Of a stretch of DNA of 13,850 nt, positions 1-8,962 are shown piece by piece. The translations under genes and the position numbers were made by a program. The notes under the pieces were generated by a model. The model was not told where the DNA came from. It did not search any database and saw nothing but the letters and a program-made list of their open reading frames with translations. Each line of letters begins with the position of its first letter. Positions within the stretch are counted from its first letter, which is position 1. The DNA is from CAYJRR01 sp964372275 [NCBI: uncultured bacterium] (GTDB lineage: Bacteria; CAYJRR01), in contig CAYJRR010000122.1 in NCBI GenBank assembly GCA_964372275.1, positions 1-13,850 on the forward strand, given 5' to 3'.

Positions 1-1107
1 GACATCCACATCGAGTGCTACGAGAAGGGGATGCGGGGCCGCTCCCGCATCGACGGCGGGCTCTACGACGTGATGAAGCCGCCTTACAAGCTGAAGAACG
101 CCATCGTCTCGAGGCTCAAGATCATGGCCGACCTGGACATCGCCGAGAGGCGGCTACCGCAGGACGGTCGCATCAAGCTCAAGGTCGGCAAGAACAAGGA
201 GATGGACTACCGCGTCTCCGTGTTGCCGACGCTGTTCGGCGAGAAGGTCGTGCTCCGTCTCCTCGACAAGGGGAACCTGCAGCTCGACATGACCAAGCTC
301 GGGTTCGGCGAGACGCAGCTCAAGGACTTCATGGTGGCGATCAAGCGCCCCTACGGGATGTGCCTGATCACCGGTCCCACCGGCTCGGGGAAGACGACCA
401 CGCTTTACTCGGCCCTCTCCGAGCTCAACAAGATCAGCAGCAACATCTCCACCGCGGAGGATCCGGTCGAGTTCAACCTCTACGGCATCAACCAGGTGCA
501 GGTGAACGACGAGATCGGGTTGAACTTCGCCGCCGCGCTGCGCTCGTTCCTGCGGCAGGACCCGAACATCATCATGGTGGGCGAGATCCGCGACTTCGAG
601 ACGGCGGAGATCGCGGTCAAGGCGGCGCTCACCGGACACCTGGTCGTCTCGACGCTCCACACCAACGACGCGCCGTCGACGATCAACCGACTCCTCAACA
701 TGGGGATCGAGCCGTTCCTGGTCGCGTCCGCCGTGAACGTCATTGGCGCCCAGCGCCTCGCGCGCAAGGTCTGCAAGGACTGCGTCGGGCCGGCCGAGGT
801 GCCGGCACAGGCCTACGTCGACGCCGGGATGAGCGAGGAGGAGGCGGCGAGCGTGAAACCGGTGAAGGGGGCCGGCTGCAAGACCTGCTCGAACACCGGC
901 TACAAGGGACGCGTCGCGCTCTACGAGATCCTGCCGATGAAGGATGAGCTGCGCGAGCTGGTGCTCGCCGGCGCGTCGGCCACCGAGATCAAGCGGGAGG
1001 CGATCCGGCTGGGGATGGACTCGTTGCGGCGATCGGGGCTCAAGAAGATCCTCGAAGGGATGACGACGCTGGAAGAGATCTGTCGGGTGACGGTCCCCGA
1101 CAACTAG
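1..1107 (+). CDS. pilB: Type IV pilus extension ATPase PilB (5' partial)
   Basis: The frame is open from the first base, so this is the C-terminal 368 residues of a protein usually about 560 long; the N-terminal MshEN-type region lies outside the window. It opens with the DIHIE motif of secretion ATPases. Walker A GPTGSGKTTT is encoded at 373-402, followed by the Asp box (STAEDPVE), Walker B (IIMVGEIRD) and His box (TGHLVVSTLHTND). A zinc-binding tetracysteine pair typical of PilB/GspE is seen as CKDC (from 772) and CKTC (from 877), which separates it from PilT. PilB is the cytoplasmic hexameric motor that drives pilin polymerisation through PilC. The TAG stop is 10 bp before the pilT start, so the genes are probably cotranscribed. 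Family assignment is very secure. Confidence 0.96.
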   Translation, partial: DIHIECYEKGMRGRSRIDGGLYDVMKPPYKLKNAIVSRLKIMADLDIAERRLPQDGRIKLKVGKNKEMDYRVSVLPTLFGEKVVLRLLDKGNLQLDMTKLGFGETQLKDFMVAIKRPYGMCLITGPTGSGKTTTLYSALSELNKISSNISTAEDPVEFNLYGINQVQVNDEIGLNFAAALRSFLRQDPNIIMVGEIRDFETAEIAVKAALTGHLVVSTLHTNDAPSTINRLLNMGIEPFLVASAVNVIGAQRLARKVCKDCVGPAEVPAQAYVDAGMSEEEAASVKPVKGAGCKTCSNTGYKGRVALYEILPMKDELRELVLAGASATEIKREAIRLGMDSLRRSGLKKILEGMTTLEEICRVTVPDN

Positions 1108-1117
1108 AAAGGCCGAC

Positions 1118-2227
1118 GTGGTCAACCTGCACCAGCTGCTGAAGGCGATGGTCGAGAAGGGGGCGAGCGACCTCCACATCACCACCGGCACCCCGCCGCA
1201 GCTCCGCATCGACGGCAACCTGGCGCCGTTGAAGACGCCGCCGCTGACGGCGACCGACACCAAGCAGATCTGCTACTCGATCCTCACCGACGCGCAGAAG
1301 CACAAGTTCGAGGAGGAGAACGAGCTCGATCTCTCCTTCGGGGTGAAGGGACTCTCCCGCTTCCGCGCCAACATCTTCCTCCAGCGCGGCGCGGTGGCCG
1401 GTGCCTTCCGGACGATCCCGTTCAAGATCCTCACTTTCCAGGAGCTGGGGCTCCCGCCGGTGGTCAGCGAGCTGGCGAACAAGCCGCGCGGGCTGATCCT
1501 GGTGACCGGACCGACCGGCTCGGGGAAGACCTCCACCCTCGCGGCGATCATCGACAAGATCAACACCGAACGGCACGAGCACATCGTGACGATCGAGGAT
1601 CCGATCGAGTACCTCCACCCGCACAAGAACTGCGTGGTGAACCAGCGCGAGGTGGGGGCCGACTCCGACTCCTTCAAACGCGCGCTCAAGTACATCCTGC
1701 GGCAGGACCCGGACATCGTGCTGATCGGCGAGATGCGGGACCTGGAGACGATCGAGGCGGCGCTCACCGTCTCGGAGACCGGTCACCTGGTCTTCGCCAC
1801 GCTGCACACCAACTCCTGCGTGCAGACGATCAACCGCGTCATCGACGTCTTCCCGCCCCACCAGCAGCCCCAGGTGCGGGCGCAGCTCTCCTTCGTGCTC
1901 GAGGGGGTGCTGTCGCAGCAGCTGATCCCGCGCGCCAGCGGCAGCGGCCGGGTTCTCGGGATCGAGGCGATGGTCCCGAACGCGGCGATCCGCAACCTGA
2001 TCCGCGAGGACAAGATCCACCAGATCTACTCGCAGATGCAGGTCGGACAGCAGAAGTTCGGGATGCAGACGATGAACCAGTCGCTGCTCACGCTCTACCA
2101 GCGGCGCCTGATCACACTCGACGAGGCGATGGGCCGGACCAGCGATCCCGAGGAGCTCCGGACGATGATGCAAGGCGGCTCGCCGGGCGCGGCGCGGCCC
2201 GGGGCGCCCGGCGGATTCCGTCCCTAG
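1118..2227 (+). CDS. pilT: Type IV pilus retraction ATPase PilT
   Basis: 369 residues, a normal PilT length. The start is GTG at 1118, preceded by an AAAGG ribosome-binding site at 1108-1112 with five bases of spacing. The N-terminus carries the PilT pattern ASDLHITTG. Walker A GPTGSGKTS begins at residue 131, Walker B ends at E205 (PDIVLIGEMRD), and the His box reads TGHLVFATLHTN. The diagnostic retraction motif AIRNLIRE is at residues 290-297 and the tetracysteine of PilB is absent, so this is the depolymerising motor rather than a second PilB. The last 20 or so residues form a Gly/Pro/Ala-rich tail that may be disordered. It lies between pilB and pilC, as in Myxococcus and Geobacter. Confidence 0.96.
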   Translation: MVNLHQLLKAMVEKGASDLHITTGTPPQLRIDGNLAPLKTPPLTATDTKQICYSILTDAQKHKFEEENELDLSFGVKGLSRFRANIFLQRGAVAGAFRTIPFKILTFQELGLPPVVSELANKPRGLILVTGPTGSGKTSTLAAIIDKINTERHEHIVTIEDPIEYLHPHKNCVVNQREVGADSDSFKRALKYILRQDPDIVLIGEMRDLETIEAALTVSETGHLVFATLHTNSCVQTINRVIDVFPPHQQPQVRAQLSFVLEGVLSQQLIPRASGSGRVLGIEAMVPNAAIRNLIREDKIHQIYSQMQVGQQKFGMQTMNQSLLTLYQRRLITLDEAMGRTSDPEELRTMMQGGSPGAARPGAPGGFRP

Positions 2228-2257
2228 GAACGCGCGCCGATCAGGCAGGAGCGAGGA

Positions 2258-3475
2258 ATGCCGAAGTTCCAATACGAAGGCGTCACCGCGAAGGGCGAGA
2301 AGACCAAGGGCGAGTTCGAGGCGGCCAACCAGGCCGCCGCGGCGACCAAGCTCAAGCAGCAGAACATCCGCACCACCTCGCTCCGGGAGAAGCCGTCCGG
2401 GGGCTTGAACGCCGAGATCAAGATCCCCTGGATGAAGCCGAAGGTGGGGGAGAAGGACCTGGTCCTCTTCACCCGCCAGTTCGCCACGATGATCGACGCC
2501 GGTCTCCCGCTGGTACAGTGCCTCGACATCCAGTCGCAGCAGGCCGAGAACCCGACCTTCCGCGAGCAGCTCAAGGACATCAAGCAGACGGTCGAGGCCG
2601 GCTCGACCTTCGCCGACGCGCTGAAGAAGTACCCGAAGACGTTCGACGAGCTGTTCGTGAACCTGATCGCCGCCGGCGAGGTGGGCGGTATCCTCGACAC
2701 CATCCTATCGCGGCTGGCGACCTACATCGAGAAGGCCGCCAAGCTGAAGAAGCAGGTGAAGTCGGCGCTCGTCTACCCGACCGCGGTCGTCGTCGTCGCC
2801 ACCATCGTCGTCACCGTCATCCTCTGGAAGGTGATCCCGGTCTTCGCGGCGATGTTCACCGACTTCGGCGCGGCGCTCCCGGCGCCGACCGTCTTCGTCA
2901 TGCGGCTGTCGGACTTCGTGCAGAAGTACATCGCGGTGATGATCCTCGGCGCGGGCGCCTTCGTCTTCGCCTGCAAGCAGATCTACGCCTCGAAACGGGG
3001 ACGGATCATCGTCGACGACGTCTCGCTCAAGCTGCCGATCTTCGGGCCGCTGATCCGCAAGGTGGCGGTGGCGCGCTTCACCCGCACCCTGGGGACGATG
3101 ATCACCTCGGGCGTCCCGATCCTCGACGCCCTCGACATCTGCGCCAAGACCTCCGGCAACCGCACCGTCGAGTTCGCGATCATGAAGGTGCGGTCGTCGA
3201 TCTCCGAGGGGCGGACGATCGCCGAGCCGCTGGCGGAGACCAAGGTCTTCCCCCCGATGGTGGTGCAGATGATCTCCGTCGGCGAGGCGACGGGCGCATT
3301 GGACACCATGCTCGGCAAGATCGCCGACTTCTACGACGAGGAGGTCGACAGCGCGGTGGGGGGGCTCACCTCCCTGATCGAGCCGCTCCTGATGGTCGTC
3401 CTCGGCGGGGTGGTCGGCGGACTGGTCATCGCCATGTACCTGCCGATCTTCACCATCACCAACTCGCTCGGGTAA
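2258..3475 (+). CDS. pilC: Type IV pilus inner-membrane platform protein PilC
   Basis: 405 residues, typical for PilC/GspF. ATG at 2258 is preceded by AGGAG at 2247-2251, six bases away. After the N-terminal Y-x-G-x-x-x-x-G-E pattern (YEGVTAKGE) there are two tandem T2SF domains at about residues 69-192 and 272-395. They show the repeated signatures FTRQFATMIDAGLPL and FTRTLGTMITSGVPI, and LIAAGEVGG and MISVGEATG. Membrane segments are visible at about 172-198, 222-241 and 374-400. PilC couples the cytoplasmic ATPases PilB and PilT to pilin insertion and removal at the pilus base. The gene ends four bases before the pilS start, consistent with one operon. Confidence 0.95.
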   Translation: MPKFQYEGVTAKGEKTKGEFEAANQAAAATKLKQQNIRTTSLREKPSGGLNAEIKIPWMKPKVGEKDLVLFTRQFATMIDAGLPLVQCLDIQSQQAENPTFREQLKDIKQTVEAGSTFADALKKYPKTFDELFVNLIAAGEVGGILDTILSRLATYIEKAAKLKKQVKSALVYPTAVVVVATIVVTVILWKVIPVFAAMFTDFGAALPAPTVFVMRLSDFVQKYIAVMILGAGAFVFACKQIYASKRGRIIVDDVSLKLPIFGPLIRKVAVARFTRTLGTMITSGVPILDALDICAKTSGNRTVEFAIMKVRSSISEGRTIAEPLAETKVFPPMVVQMISVGEATGALDTMLGKIADFYDEEVDSAVGGLTSLIEPLLMVVLGGVVGGLVIAMYLPIFTITNSLG

Positions 3476-3479
3476 GGCG

Positions 3480-5159
3480 ATGCCGGCGACGCGGGGGCCG
3501 ACTTCGGAACCGACGTCGGTCCTCTTCTCGCACGTCCGGCTGCAGACGCTCTTCCGCATCCTGGTCGCCTCGGCGCTTCTGGCCGGTACGGTGGTCGTTG
3601 ACTGGCGCAAGGGCCTGGGCACCTACGATTTCCACCCGCTCTATTGGGTCATCGCCTTCGTCTTCCTGACGTCGATCCCGGCGTCGCTGCTCCTGGGACG
3701 GATCGCGACCGAAAGGGGGCTCTCGCGGCTGGCGCTGGTGCAGTTCCTCTGCGACGTGGCGGTGACGACGGCGCTGGTCTACCTCACCGGCGGGACCGAC
3801 AGCCTCTTTACCTTCCTCTACGGTCTCACGATCATCAACGCCTCGATCGTCCTCTATCGCCGCGGGGCGCTCCTGACCGCGGCGGCGGCGGCGATCAGCT
3901 TCGGCCTGGTCGTCGACCTCTCCTACTACGGGTTCCTGAAGCCGTTCGCGCCCGATCTGGTCGGCGGCGGCGACGTCACCAGCCGCGAGGCGCTCTACCG
4001 GGTCGGGGTCAGCACGCTCGGCTTTTTCATGACCGGCGTGCTGGCCTCCTACCTGGCGAACGTGCTTCGCGCGCAGGGGATCGACCTCCGCGAGCAGAAG
4101 GCGCTCACCAAGAACATCGTCGACAACCTGAGTTCGGGCCTCCTGACCGTCGACCGGGGCCTTACGATCACCTCGTTCAACCGGGGCGCCGAGGAGCTGA
4201 CCGGGCGCCGGCTGGCCGACGTCTACGGCACCGAGTTGGTCGCGCTCTTCCCCGGCGTGGCGCAGCGGATCGTCGGTCCGGAGGCCCCCGAGCCGCGCCG
4301 CCACGAGGAGCGGTTCATCGCCGCCGACGGCACTTCGCGGGTGCTCGGCTTCTCCTACTCGACCCTGCGCAACGACGACGCCGAGGAGATCGGGACGATC
4401 CTGATCTTCCAGGACCTGACCGAGCTCCGGGAGATGGAGCTGCGCTTGAAGCGCGAGGAGCGGCTGGCCGCGGTCGGTCGGCTCGCCGCCGGGATCGCGC
4501 ACGAGATCCGCAATCCGCTGGCCTCCATCTCCGGCTCGATCGAGACGCTGCGCGGCGGACTCGACCTCGGCCCGGAGGACGCGCGGCTGATGGGGATCAT
4601 CCTGCGCGAGACCAGCCGGCTCGACGGCCTGATCTCCGACTTCCTGAACTACGTGAAGCCGGTGCGCCAGAAGATGCGGCGGGTCGACTTCGGCGCCGTC
4701 CTGCAGGAGACGGCCGACGCGATCCGGAGCACCGACGCCGGCCGCCAGGTGGAGTTCGCGCTGCCGCCGCCGTCGGAGACGCTCGCGGTGCGGGGAGATC
4801 CCGACCACCTGAAACAGGTCGCCTGGAACCTCTTCCTCAACGCCTCGGAGGCGATGGGGGGGAAGGGCCGGGTCGAGGTCCGCGTCCTGGCGACCCGCGC
4901 CGACCGGGTGACGGTCGAGGTCGCCGACGTCGGCGCCGGCATCGACCCGGAGACGCTGCCGCGCGTCTTCGAGCCGTTCTTCACCACCAAGGAACGGGGC
5001 GTGGGCCTGGGCCTGGCGATGGTCCACAAGATCGTGGAGGGCCACGGCGGGAACATCGAGGTGGACAGCGAGCCGGGCAAGGGGGCAAGGTTTCGAATGA
5101 GCCTGCCCCGGTGGCACGAAGGCGAGCCGGAGGCTCGGAGGGTCGTCGATGTCGGGTGA
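3480..5159 (+). CDS. pilS: Two-component sensor histidine kinase PilS
   Basis: 559 residues. The N-terminal ~200 residues hold about six membrane helices (near 21-40, 53-73, 86-102, 110-126, 130-151 and 176-196), as in PilS proteins, where the transmembrane part senses pilin in the membrane. A PAS domain follows (about 208-320; NIVDNLSSGLLTVD, FNRGAEELTG). The HisKA domain has the phospho-acceptor His341 in AHEIRNPL. The ATPase domain shows the N box NLFLNASEA (450-458), G1 DVGAGID (483-489), the F box FEPFFTTK and G2 GVGLGLA (507-513). All catalytic boxes are intact. The start is ATG four bases after the pilC stop, with a weak overlapping GGTAAGG. Its 3' end overlaps pilR by 11 bases, so kinase and regulator are translationally linked. 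Confidence 0.92.
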   Translation: MPATRGPTSEPTSVLFSHVRLQTLFRILVASALLAGTVVVDWRKGLGTYDFHPLYWVIAFVFLTSIPASLLLGRIATERGLSRLALVQFLCDVAVTTALVYLTGGTDSLFTFLYGLTIINASIVLYRRGALLTAAAAAISFGLVVDLSYYGFLKPFAPDLVGGGDVTSREALYRVGVSTLGFFMTGVLASYLANVLRAQGIDLREQKALTKNIVDNLSSGLLTVDRGLTITSFNRGAEELTGRRLADVYGTELVALFPGVAQRIVGPEAPEPRRHEERFIAADGTSRVLGFSYSTLRNDDAEEIGTILIFQDLTELREMELRLKREERLAAVGRLAAGIAHEIRNPLASISGSIETLRGGLDLGPEDARLMGIILRETSRLDGLISDFLNYVKPVRQKMRRVDFGAVLQETADAIRSTDAGRQVEFALPPPSETLAVRGDPDHLKQVAWNLFLNASEAMGGKGRVEVRVLATRADRVTVEVADVGAGIDPETLPRVFEPFFTTKERGVGLGLAMVHKIVEGHGGNIEVDSEPGKGARFRMSLPRWHEGEPEARRVVDVG

Positions 5160-6564
5160 GCGGATCCTGGTGGTCGACGACGAGCGGTCGATGTGCGAGT
5201 TCCTCTCGATCTACCTGAGCCGGGTCGGCTACCGGGTGGACGAGGCGGCGGGGACTCAGCCCGCGCTGGCGGCGTTGGAGAAGGGGGCCTACGACCTGGT
5301 GATCTCCGACCTGTCGATGCCCGGCGGCGGCGGGATGGCGGTGCTGGAGCGGTCGAAGGACCTAAGCCCCGACACGCAGGTGATCCTGATGACGGCCTAC
5401 GCCACGACCGAGAGCGCGGTCGAGGCGATGAAGAAGGGGGCCTTCGACTACCTCATCAAGCCGTTCAAGGTCGACGAGCTGCACATCGTGGTGCAGCACG
5501 CGCTGGAGAAGCGGTCGCTCTCGCGCGAGAACGTCCTCCTCAAGAAGGCGCTCAAGGACCGCTACCACTTCTCCAACCTGGTCGGCGGCGCCTCCTCGAT
5601 GCTGGCGGTCTACGCGCTGATCGAGCGGATCAAGGACACCACCACCAACGTGCTGATCACCGGCGAGAGCGGGACCGGCAAGGAGCTGGTGGCCAAGGCG
5701 ATCCACTTCAACTCGGTGCGCGCCGGGAAGCCGTTCGTCACCGTCAACTGCGGGGCGATCCCCGAGACGCTGATGGAGAGCGAACTGTTCGGCCACAAGA
5801 AGGGCTCCTTCACCGGCGCCATCGCCAACAAGACCGGTCTTTTCCAGGCCGCCGACGGTGGAACGCTGTTCCTCGACGAGATCGGCGAGATCCCGCTCGC
5901 GATGCAGGTGAAGCTGCTGCGGGCGCTGCAGGAGAAGTCGTTCAAGCCGGTCGGCGGCGTCGAGGACGTGAAGGTCGACGTGCGGATCGTCGCCGCGACC
6001 AACCGGGATCTCGCCGCGGAGGTGCAGAAGGGCGCCTTCCGCGAAGATCTCTTCTACCGGCTGAACGTCATCAACATCGGCCTCCCCGCGCTCGCCGAGC
6101 GCAAGGAGGACATCCCGACGCTGGCGCAGCACTTCCTGGAGAAGTACAGCCGCGAGCTGGGGAAGGACGTGCGGAAGATCTCCGACGAGGCGCTCGACTG
6201 CCTCCTGTCGTATCCGTTCCCCGGAAACGTCCGGGAGCTGGAGAACGTGATCGAACGGGCGGTGGCGCTGGAGACGACCGGCGTCGTCCTCCCCGAAAGC
6301 CTTCCCCCGACCGTCCTCTCCGCGAGGGCGCAGGCGACGACCCAGGACCACGCCGCGCTCGACGCCGTCGCCCAGGTCCCCGAGGAGGGTCTCGACCTCG
6401 ACGCCCTGCTCGGGAGTTTCGAACGCCGCATCCTGGAGAAGGCGCTCGTCCGCACCGGCGGCTTCAAGAAGGAGGCGGCCAAGCTCCTGCGGATTTCGTT
6501 CCGTTCGATGCGCTACCGCCTCGCCAAGTACGGCATGTCCGGCGGCCACGACGACGAGCCCTGA
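5149..6564 (+). CDS. pilR: Sigma-54-dependent response regulator PilR
   Basis: 471 residues in the NtrC-type order. The receiver domain (about 1-120) has the acidic pair VVDDE and phospho-acceptor Asp54 in VISDLSMPG. The AAA+ sigma-54 activator domain has Walker A GESGTGKE at 172-179, Walker B FLDE with D243/E244, and the sigma-54 contact loop at 219-224. The Fis-type DNA-binding helix-turn-helix sits near 438-463 ([20 protein letters not shown]). The contact loop reads GSFTGA instead of the usual GAFTGA. The gene overlaps the pilS 3' end; a GGAGG at 5135-5139 inside pilS can serve as the ribosome-binding site. PilR activates pilA from a sigma-54 promoter in Pseudomonas and Myxococcus, and a matching promoter lies upstream of the pilin gene here (13457-13472). 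Confidence 0.94.
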   Translation: MSGERILVVDDERSMCEFLSIYLSRVGYRVDEAAGTQPALAALEKGAYDLVISDLSMPGGGGMAVLERSKDLSPDTQVILMTAYATTESAVEAMKKGAFDYLIKPFKVDELHIVVQHALEKRSLSRENVLLKKALKDRYHFSNLVGGASSMLAVYALIERIKDTTTNVLITGESGTGKELVAKAIHFNSVRAGKPFVTVNCGAIPETLMESELFGHKKGSFTGAIANKTGLFQAADGGTLFLDEIGEIPLAMQVKLLRALQEKSFKPVGGVEDVKVDVRIVAATNRDLAAEVQKGAFREDLFYRLNVINIGLPALAERKEDIPTLAQHFLEKYSRELGKDVRKISDEALDCLLSYPFPGNVRELENVIERAVALETTGVVLPESLPPTVLSARAQATTQDHAALDAVAQVPEEGLDLDALLGSFERRILEKALVRTGGFKKEAAKLLRISFRSMRYRLAKYGMSGGHDDEP

Positions 6565-6595
6565 GAGAATCGAAAATGGAAAATGGACGAGGCTT

Positions 6596-8950
6596 CTACC
6601 GCGTGGCGGTGGAGGAGTCCTTGAGCGCCGCCTCGATCTCCTTCTTGAGCTGGAGATCGTTCGGGGTGGCGCGCGGCTTGGTGAGGAGGACGCGCGCGAA
6701 CTCCAGCGCCTGGGGGAGGTCCCCCTGGTCCTGGTGGAAATGGGCCTGCGCGCGCAGCACGTCGACGTCGGCGGGGTAACGCTTGTAGGCGAGGTCGAGG
6801 TCCTGCTTCGCCTCGACGAAGCGCTTCTGGGTGCGGAACAGCTTGGCGCGCCCGAGGAGCAGGTTCTTGTTCGCCGGCGCCCCCTCCAGCCCCTTGTTGA
6901 AGGCGAGCAGCGCCCCGGTGGTGTTGGAGAGCGACGCGCGCAACTGCCCCAGGTATCCGCAGATCGTGGCCTGGTCCTGCAGCTGGAGGACGGCGTTGCC
7001 GTCGATCCCGATCTCCTCGCAGCCGTGCCGGTAGGACGCTTCGGCCTTGGCGAACTTCTCGGCGGCCTCCGCGGCCGACCCCCCGCTCCGTTCCAGCGAC
7101 TTTGCCTGCGACTGGTAGATCTGCCCCAGGAGGATGAACCCGGTCGGCATCTCCGGGTGCTGCGCCACGAACTGTTCGGCGTAGGGTTGCGCCTTGTCGA
7201 TGTTGCCGAGGCGCATCTCGGTGGCGGCGATGTTGAACTGCGCCACGTCGAGCGAGGGGAGCAGGCGGTAGGCCTCGTAGTACTGCTTCAGCGCTTCCTG
7301 CGCCTTGCCGACGTTCATCAACGCCGCGCCGTAGTTGTTCCGCGCCGACGGGAGGTCGGGGTTCTTCTTGACCGCGTCCCCCCACAACAGATGGTCCTTC
7401 TCCCAGACGCGCGCCCGCTGCACCGAGAGCGTGGCGAACCCGCCGACGATCGCCACGGTGAGCCCCGCCGCGAGGTAGCGCTCCCAGACCCCGGTCTCCT
7501 CGTCGGTGCCGAAGGCGGCGGTGGTGAGCAGCACCGCCAGGGCCACCGCCAGCGCGATGCACGGGAGGTAGAGGTAGCGATCGGCGTGCGGCGAGGCGAG
7601 CGGGACGATCCCCGATACCGGGATCAGCGGCGCGATCCACCAGGCGAGCCAGATGAGCGACTTGGGACTTTTCCGTAGCAGCCACGCGGCGAGCAGGGGG
7701 ACGGCGCACAGCACCGCGATCCCGGCGTAGGCGGCGAGGTACCACTTGTCGCTCTTCACGTCGTAGAGCGACGAGAGGTTCAGCGGAGCGATCAGGTGGT
7801 AGAAGTCGAGCCAGAAGGCGGTCAGCGACGCCACCAGCGGGCTCTTCGGGGCGGCGTTCCAGGTGGCGTTGTCCTTCACCACTTGGTTGCTGGCCGCGCG
7901 CTGGACGGTGATCGTCACCGACCACAACACGAGCAGCGCGTGCGGCAGGATCCGTAGGCCGATCCCCTTCAGCTCCGGGAGGCCCGGGAGCCACCCGGCG
8001 CTCTCGCGCCGCGGGCGGTGCCCGAGCTCCCAGGCGAGGAGGATCGGCGGGATCACCACCGCAACCGGCTTGGAGAGCAGCCCCCCCAACGTGCAGAGCA
8101 CCGCCAGCGCAAGCCAGACCGCGGCGCGCCGAGCGCCGCCGACGCCTCCGCTCTCCGTGTCTCCGCCGGAGCGCGGGTGGAAGGCGAGGACGGCGCCGGC
8201 CGCGACGAAAAGGACGGTCGACGCGATCCCGGGCACGAGCGGCCAGCCGGGCAGCCAGGTGAGCAGCGTACCCCAGCCCTTGGCAATCGCGAAGCCGGCC
8301 ACGGCGAGGGCGAACGAGACCGCCTCGACGCGGTTCGGCAGCAACGCGCCGAAGTCCCCTGGATCGCCGGCATCGCCGTCCATCGTCCGGCGGACGTCGC
8401 CGGCGCGTGCGAGCCGCTCGGTCCCGGCGATGTAGGCGAGCACGCTGCCGAGGATGAAGGCGCCGGAGAGCATCTCCTTCCGGCCCGAGACCCACGACAC
8501 CGCCTCGACGTGGATCGGGTGGGCGAGCCAGATCGCCGCCCCCACCGCCCCCGCCCACGGGTTCAACAGCTTCCGGAAGAGGAAGAAGAGCAGCACCCCG
8601 TTCAGGAGGTAGAGCCAGGTGTTGACGCGGTGGTGCGCCTTCGCCTTCTCGGCGTGAGACAGGCCCTTGGCGAGCACCTCGCGGTCGAAGACGTAGGAGA
8701 GCGCCCGCAGCGGCAGGTGCGCGCCCGGTGACCAGCCGGGGACGAACAGCGCGCGCACGCGCTCCTTCGTCGGCTGCATCACGAACAGGTTCTGCTCGAC
8801 GAGCGTGTTGTCGTCCCAGTCGAGGTAGCCGTAGCTCCAGGTGCGGGAGTAGATCCCGAGCGTCAGCACCAGCAGGACCGCGAGCGCCCCCGCGGTGAAT
8901 CCGACCGGGTGTTTCTGCGGCAGGCGCGCGCCTTGTTCGAAGACCGTCAC
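6596..8950 (-). CDS. Multipass membrane TPR protein, TMTC/PMT-like (GT-C glycosyltransferase-like)
   Basis: 784 residues, start GTG at 8950, 12 bases after the permease stop. The first ~500 residues are a polytopic membrane domain. Its first periplasmic loop carries an acidic motif DWDDN (D44, D46, D47), where GT-C transferases keep catalytic or metal-binding Asp residues. Further on come HPIHVEAVSWVSGRKE (144-159) and SPHADRYLYLP (near 455), both characteristic of TMTC-type protein O-mannosyltransferase-like proteins. A run of TPR repeats fills about residues 525-775 (for example NNYGAALMNVGKAQEAL). Known family members glycosylate proteins from polyprenyl-linked sugars, but bacterial members are mostly untested. 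As the last gene of the pilin operon it may modify pilin; that is inference from context. No strong Shine-Dalgarno is visible, so it probably depends on coupling to the upstream gene. Confidence 0.75.
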   Translation of the reverse strand: MTVFEQGARLPQKHPVGFTAGALAVLLVLTLGIYSRTWSYGYLDWDDNTLVEQNLFVMQPTKERVRALFVPGWSPGAHLPLRALSYVFDREVLAKGLSHAEKAKAHHRVNTWLYLLNGVLLFFLFRKLLNPWAGAVGAAIWLAHPIHVEAVSWVSGRKEMLSGAFILGSVLAYIAGTERLARAGDVRRTMDGDAGDPGDFGALLPNRVEAVSFALAVAGFAIAKGWGTLLTWLPGWPLVPGIASTVLFVAAGAVLAFHPRSGGDTESGGVGGARRAAVWLALAVLCTLGGLLSKPVAVVIPPILLAWELGHRPRRESAGWLPGLPELKGIGLRILPHALLVLWSVTITVQRAASNQVVKDNATWNAAPKSPLVASLTAFWLDFYHLIAPLNLSSLYDVKSDKWYLAAYAGIAVLCAVPLLAAWLLRKSPKSLIWLAWWIAPLIPVSGIVPLASPHADRYLYLPCIALAVALAVLLTTAAFGTDEETGVWERYLAAGLTVAIVGGFATLSVQRARVWEKDHLLWGDAVKKNPDLPSARNNYGAALMNVGKAQEALKQYYEAYRLLPSLDVAQFNIAATEMRLGNIDKAQPYAEQFVAQHPEMPTGFILLGQIYQSQAKSLERSGGSAAEAAEKFAKAEASYRHGCEEIGIDGNAVLQLQDQATICGYLGQLRASLSNTTGALLAFNKGLEGAPANKNLLLGRAKLFRTQKRFVEAKQDLDLAYKRYPADVDVLRAQAHFHQDQGDLPQALEFARVLLTKPRATPNDLQLKKEIEAALKDSSTATR

Positions 8951-8962
8951 GAAGCGGGCAGC

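Noticed and set aside
154-2272. Long minus-strand reading frames opposite pilB and pilT (369 and 410 codons)
   Set aside because: They are antisense shadows in GC-rich DNA: His/Arg/Asp-rich low-complexity translations with no domain, while the plus strand encodes textbook PilB and PilT.
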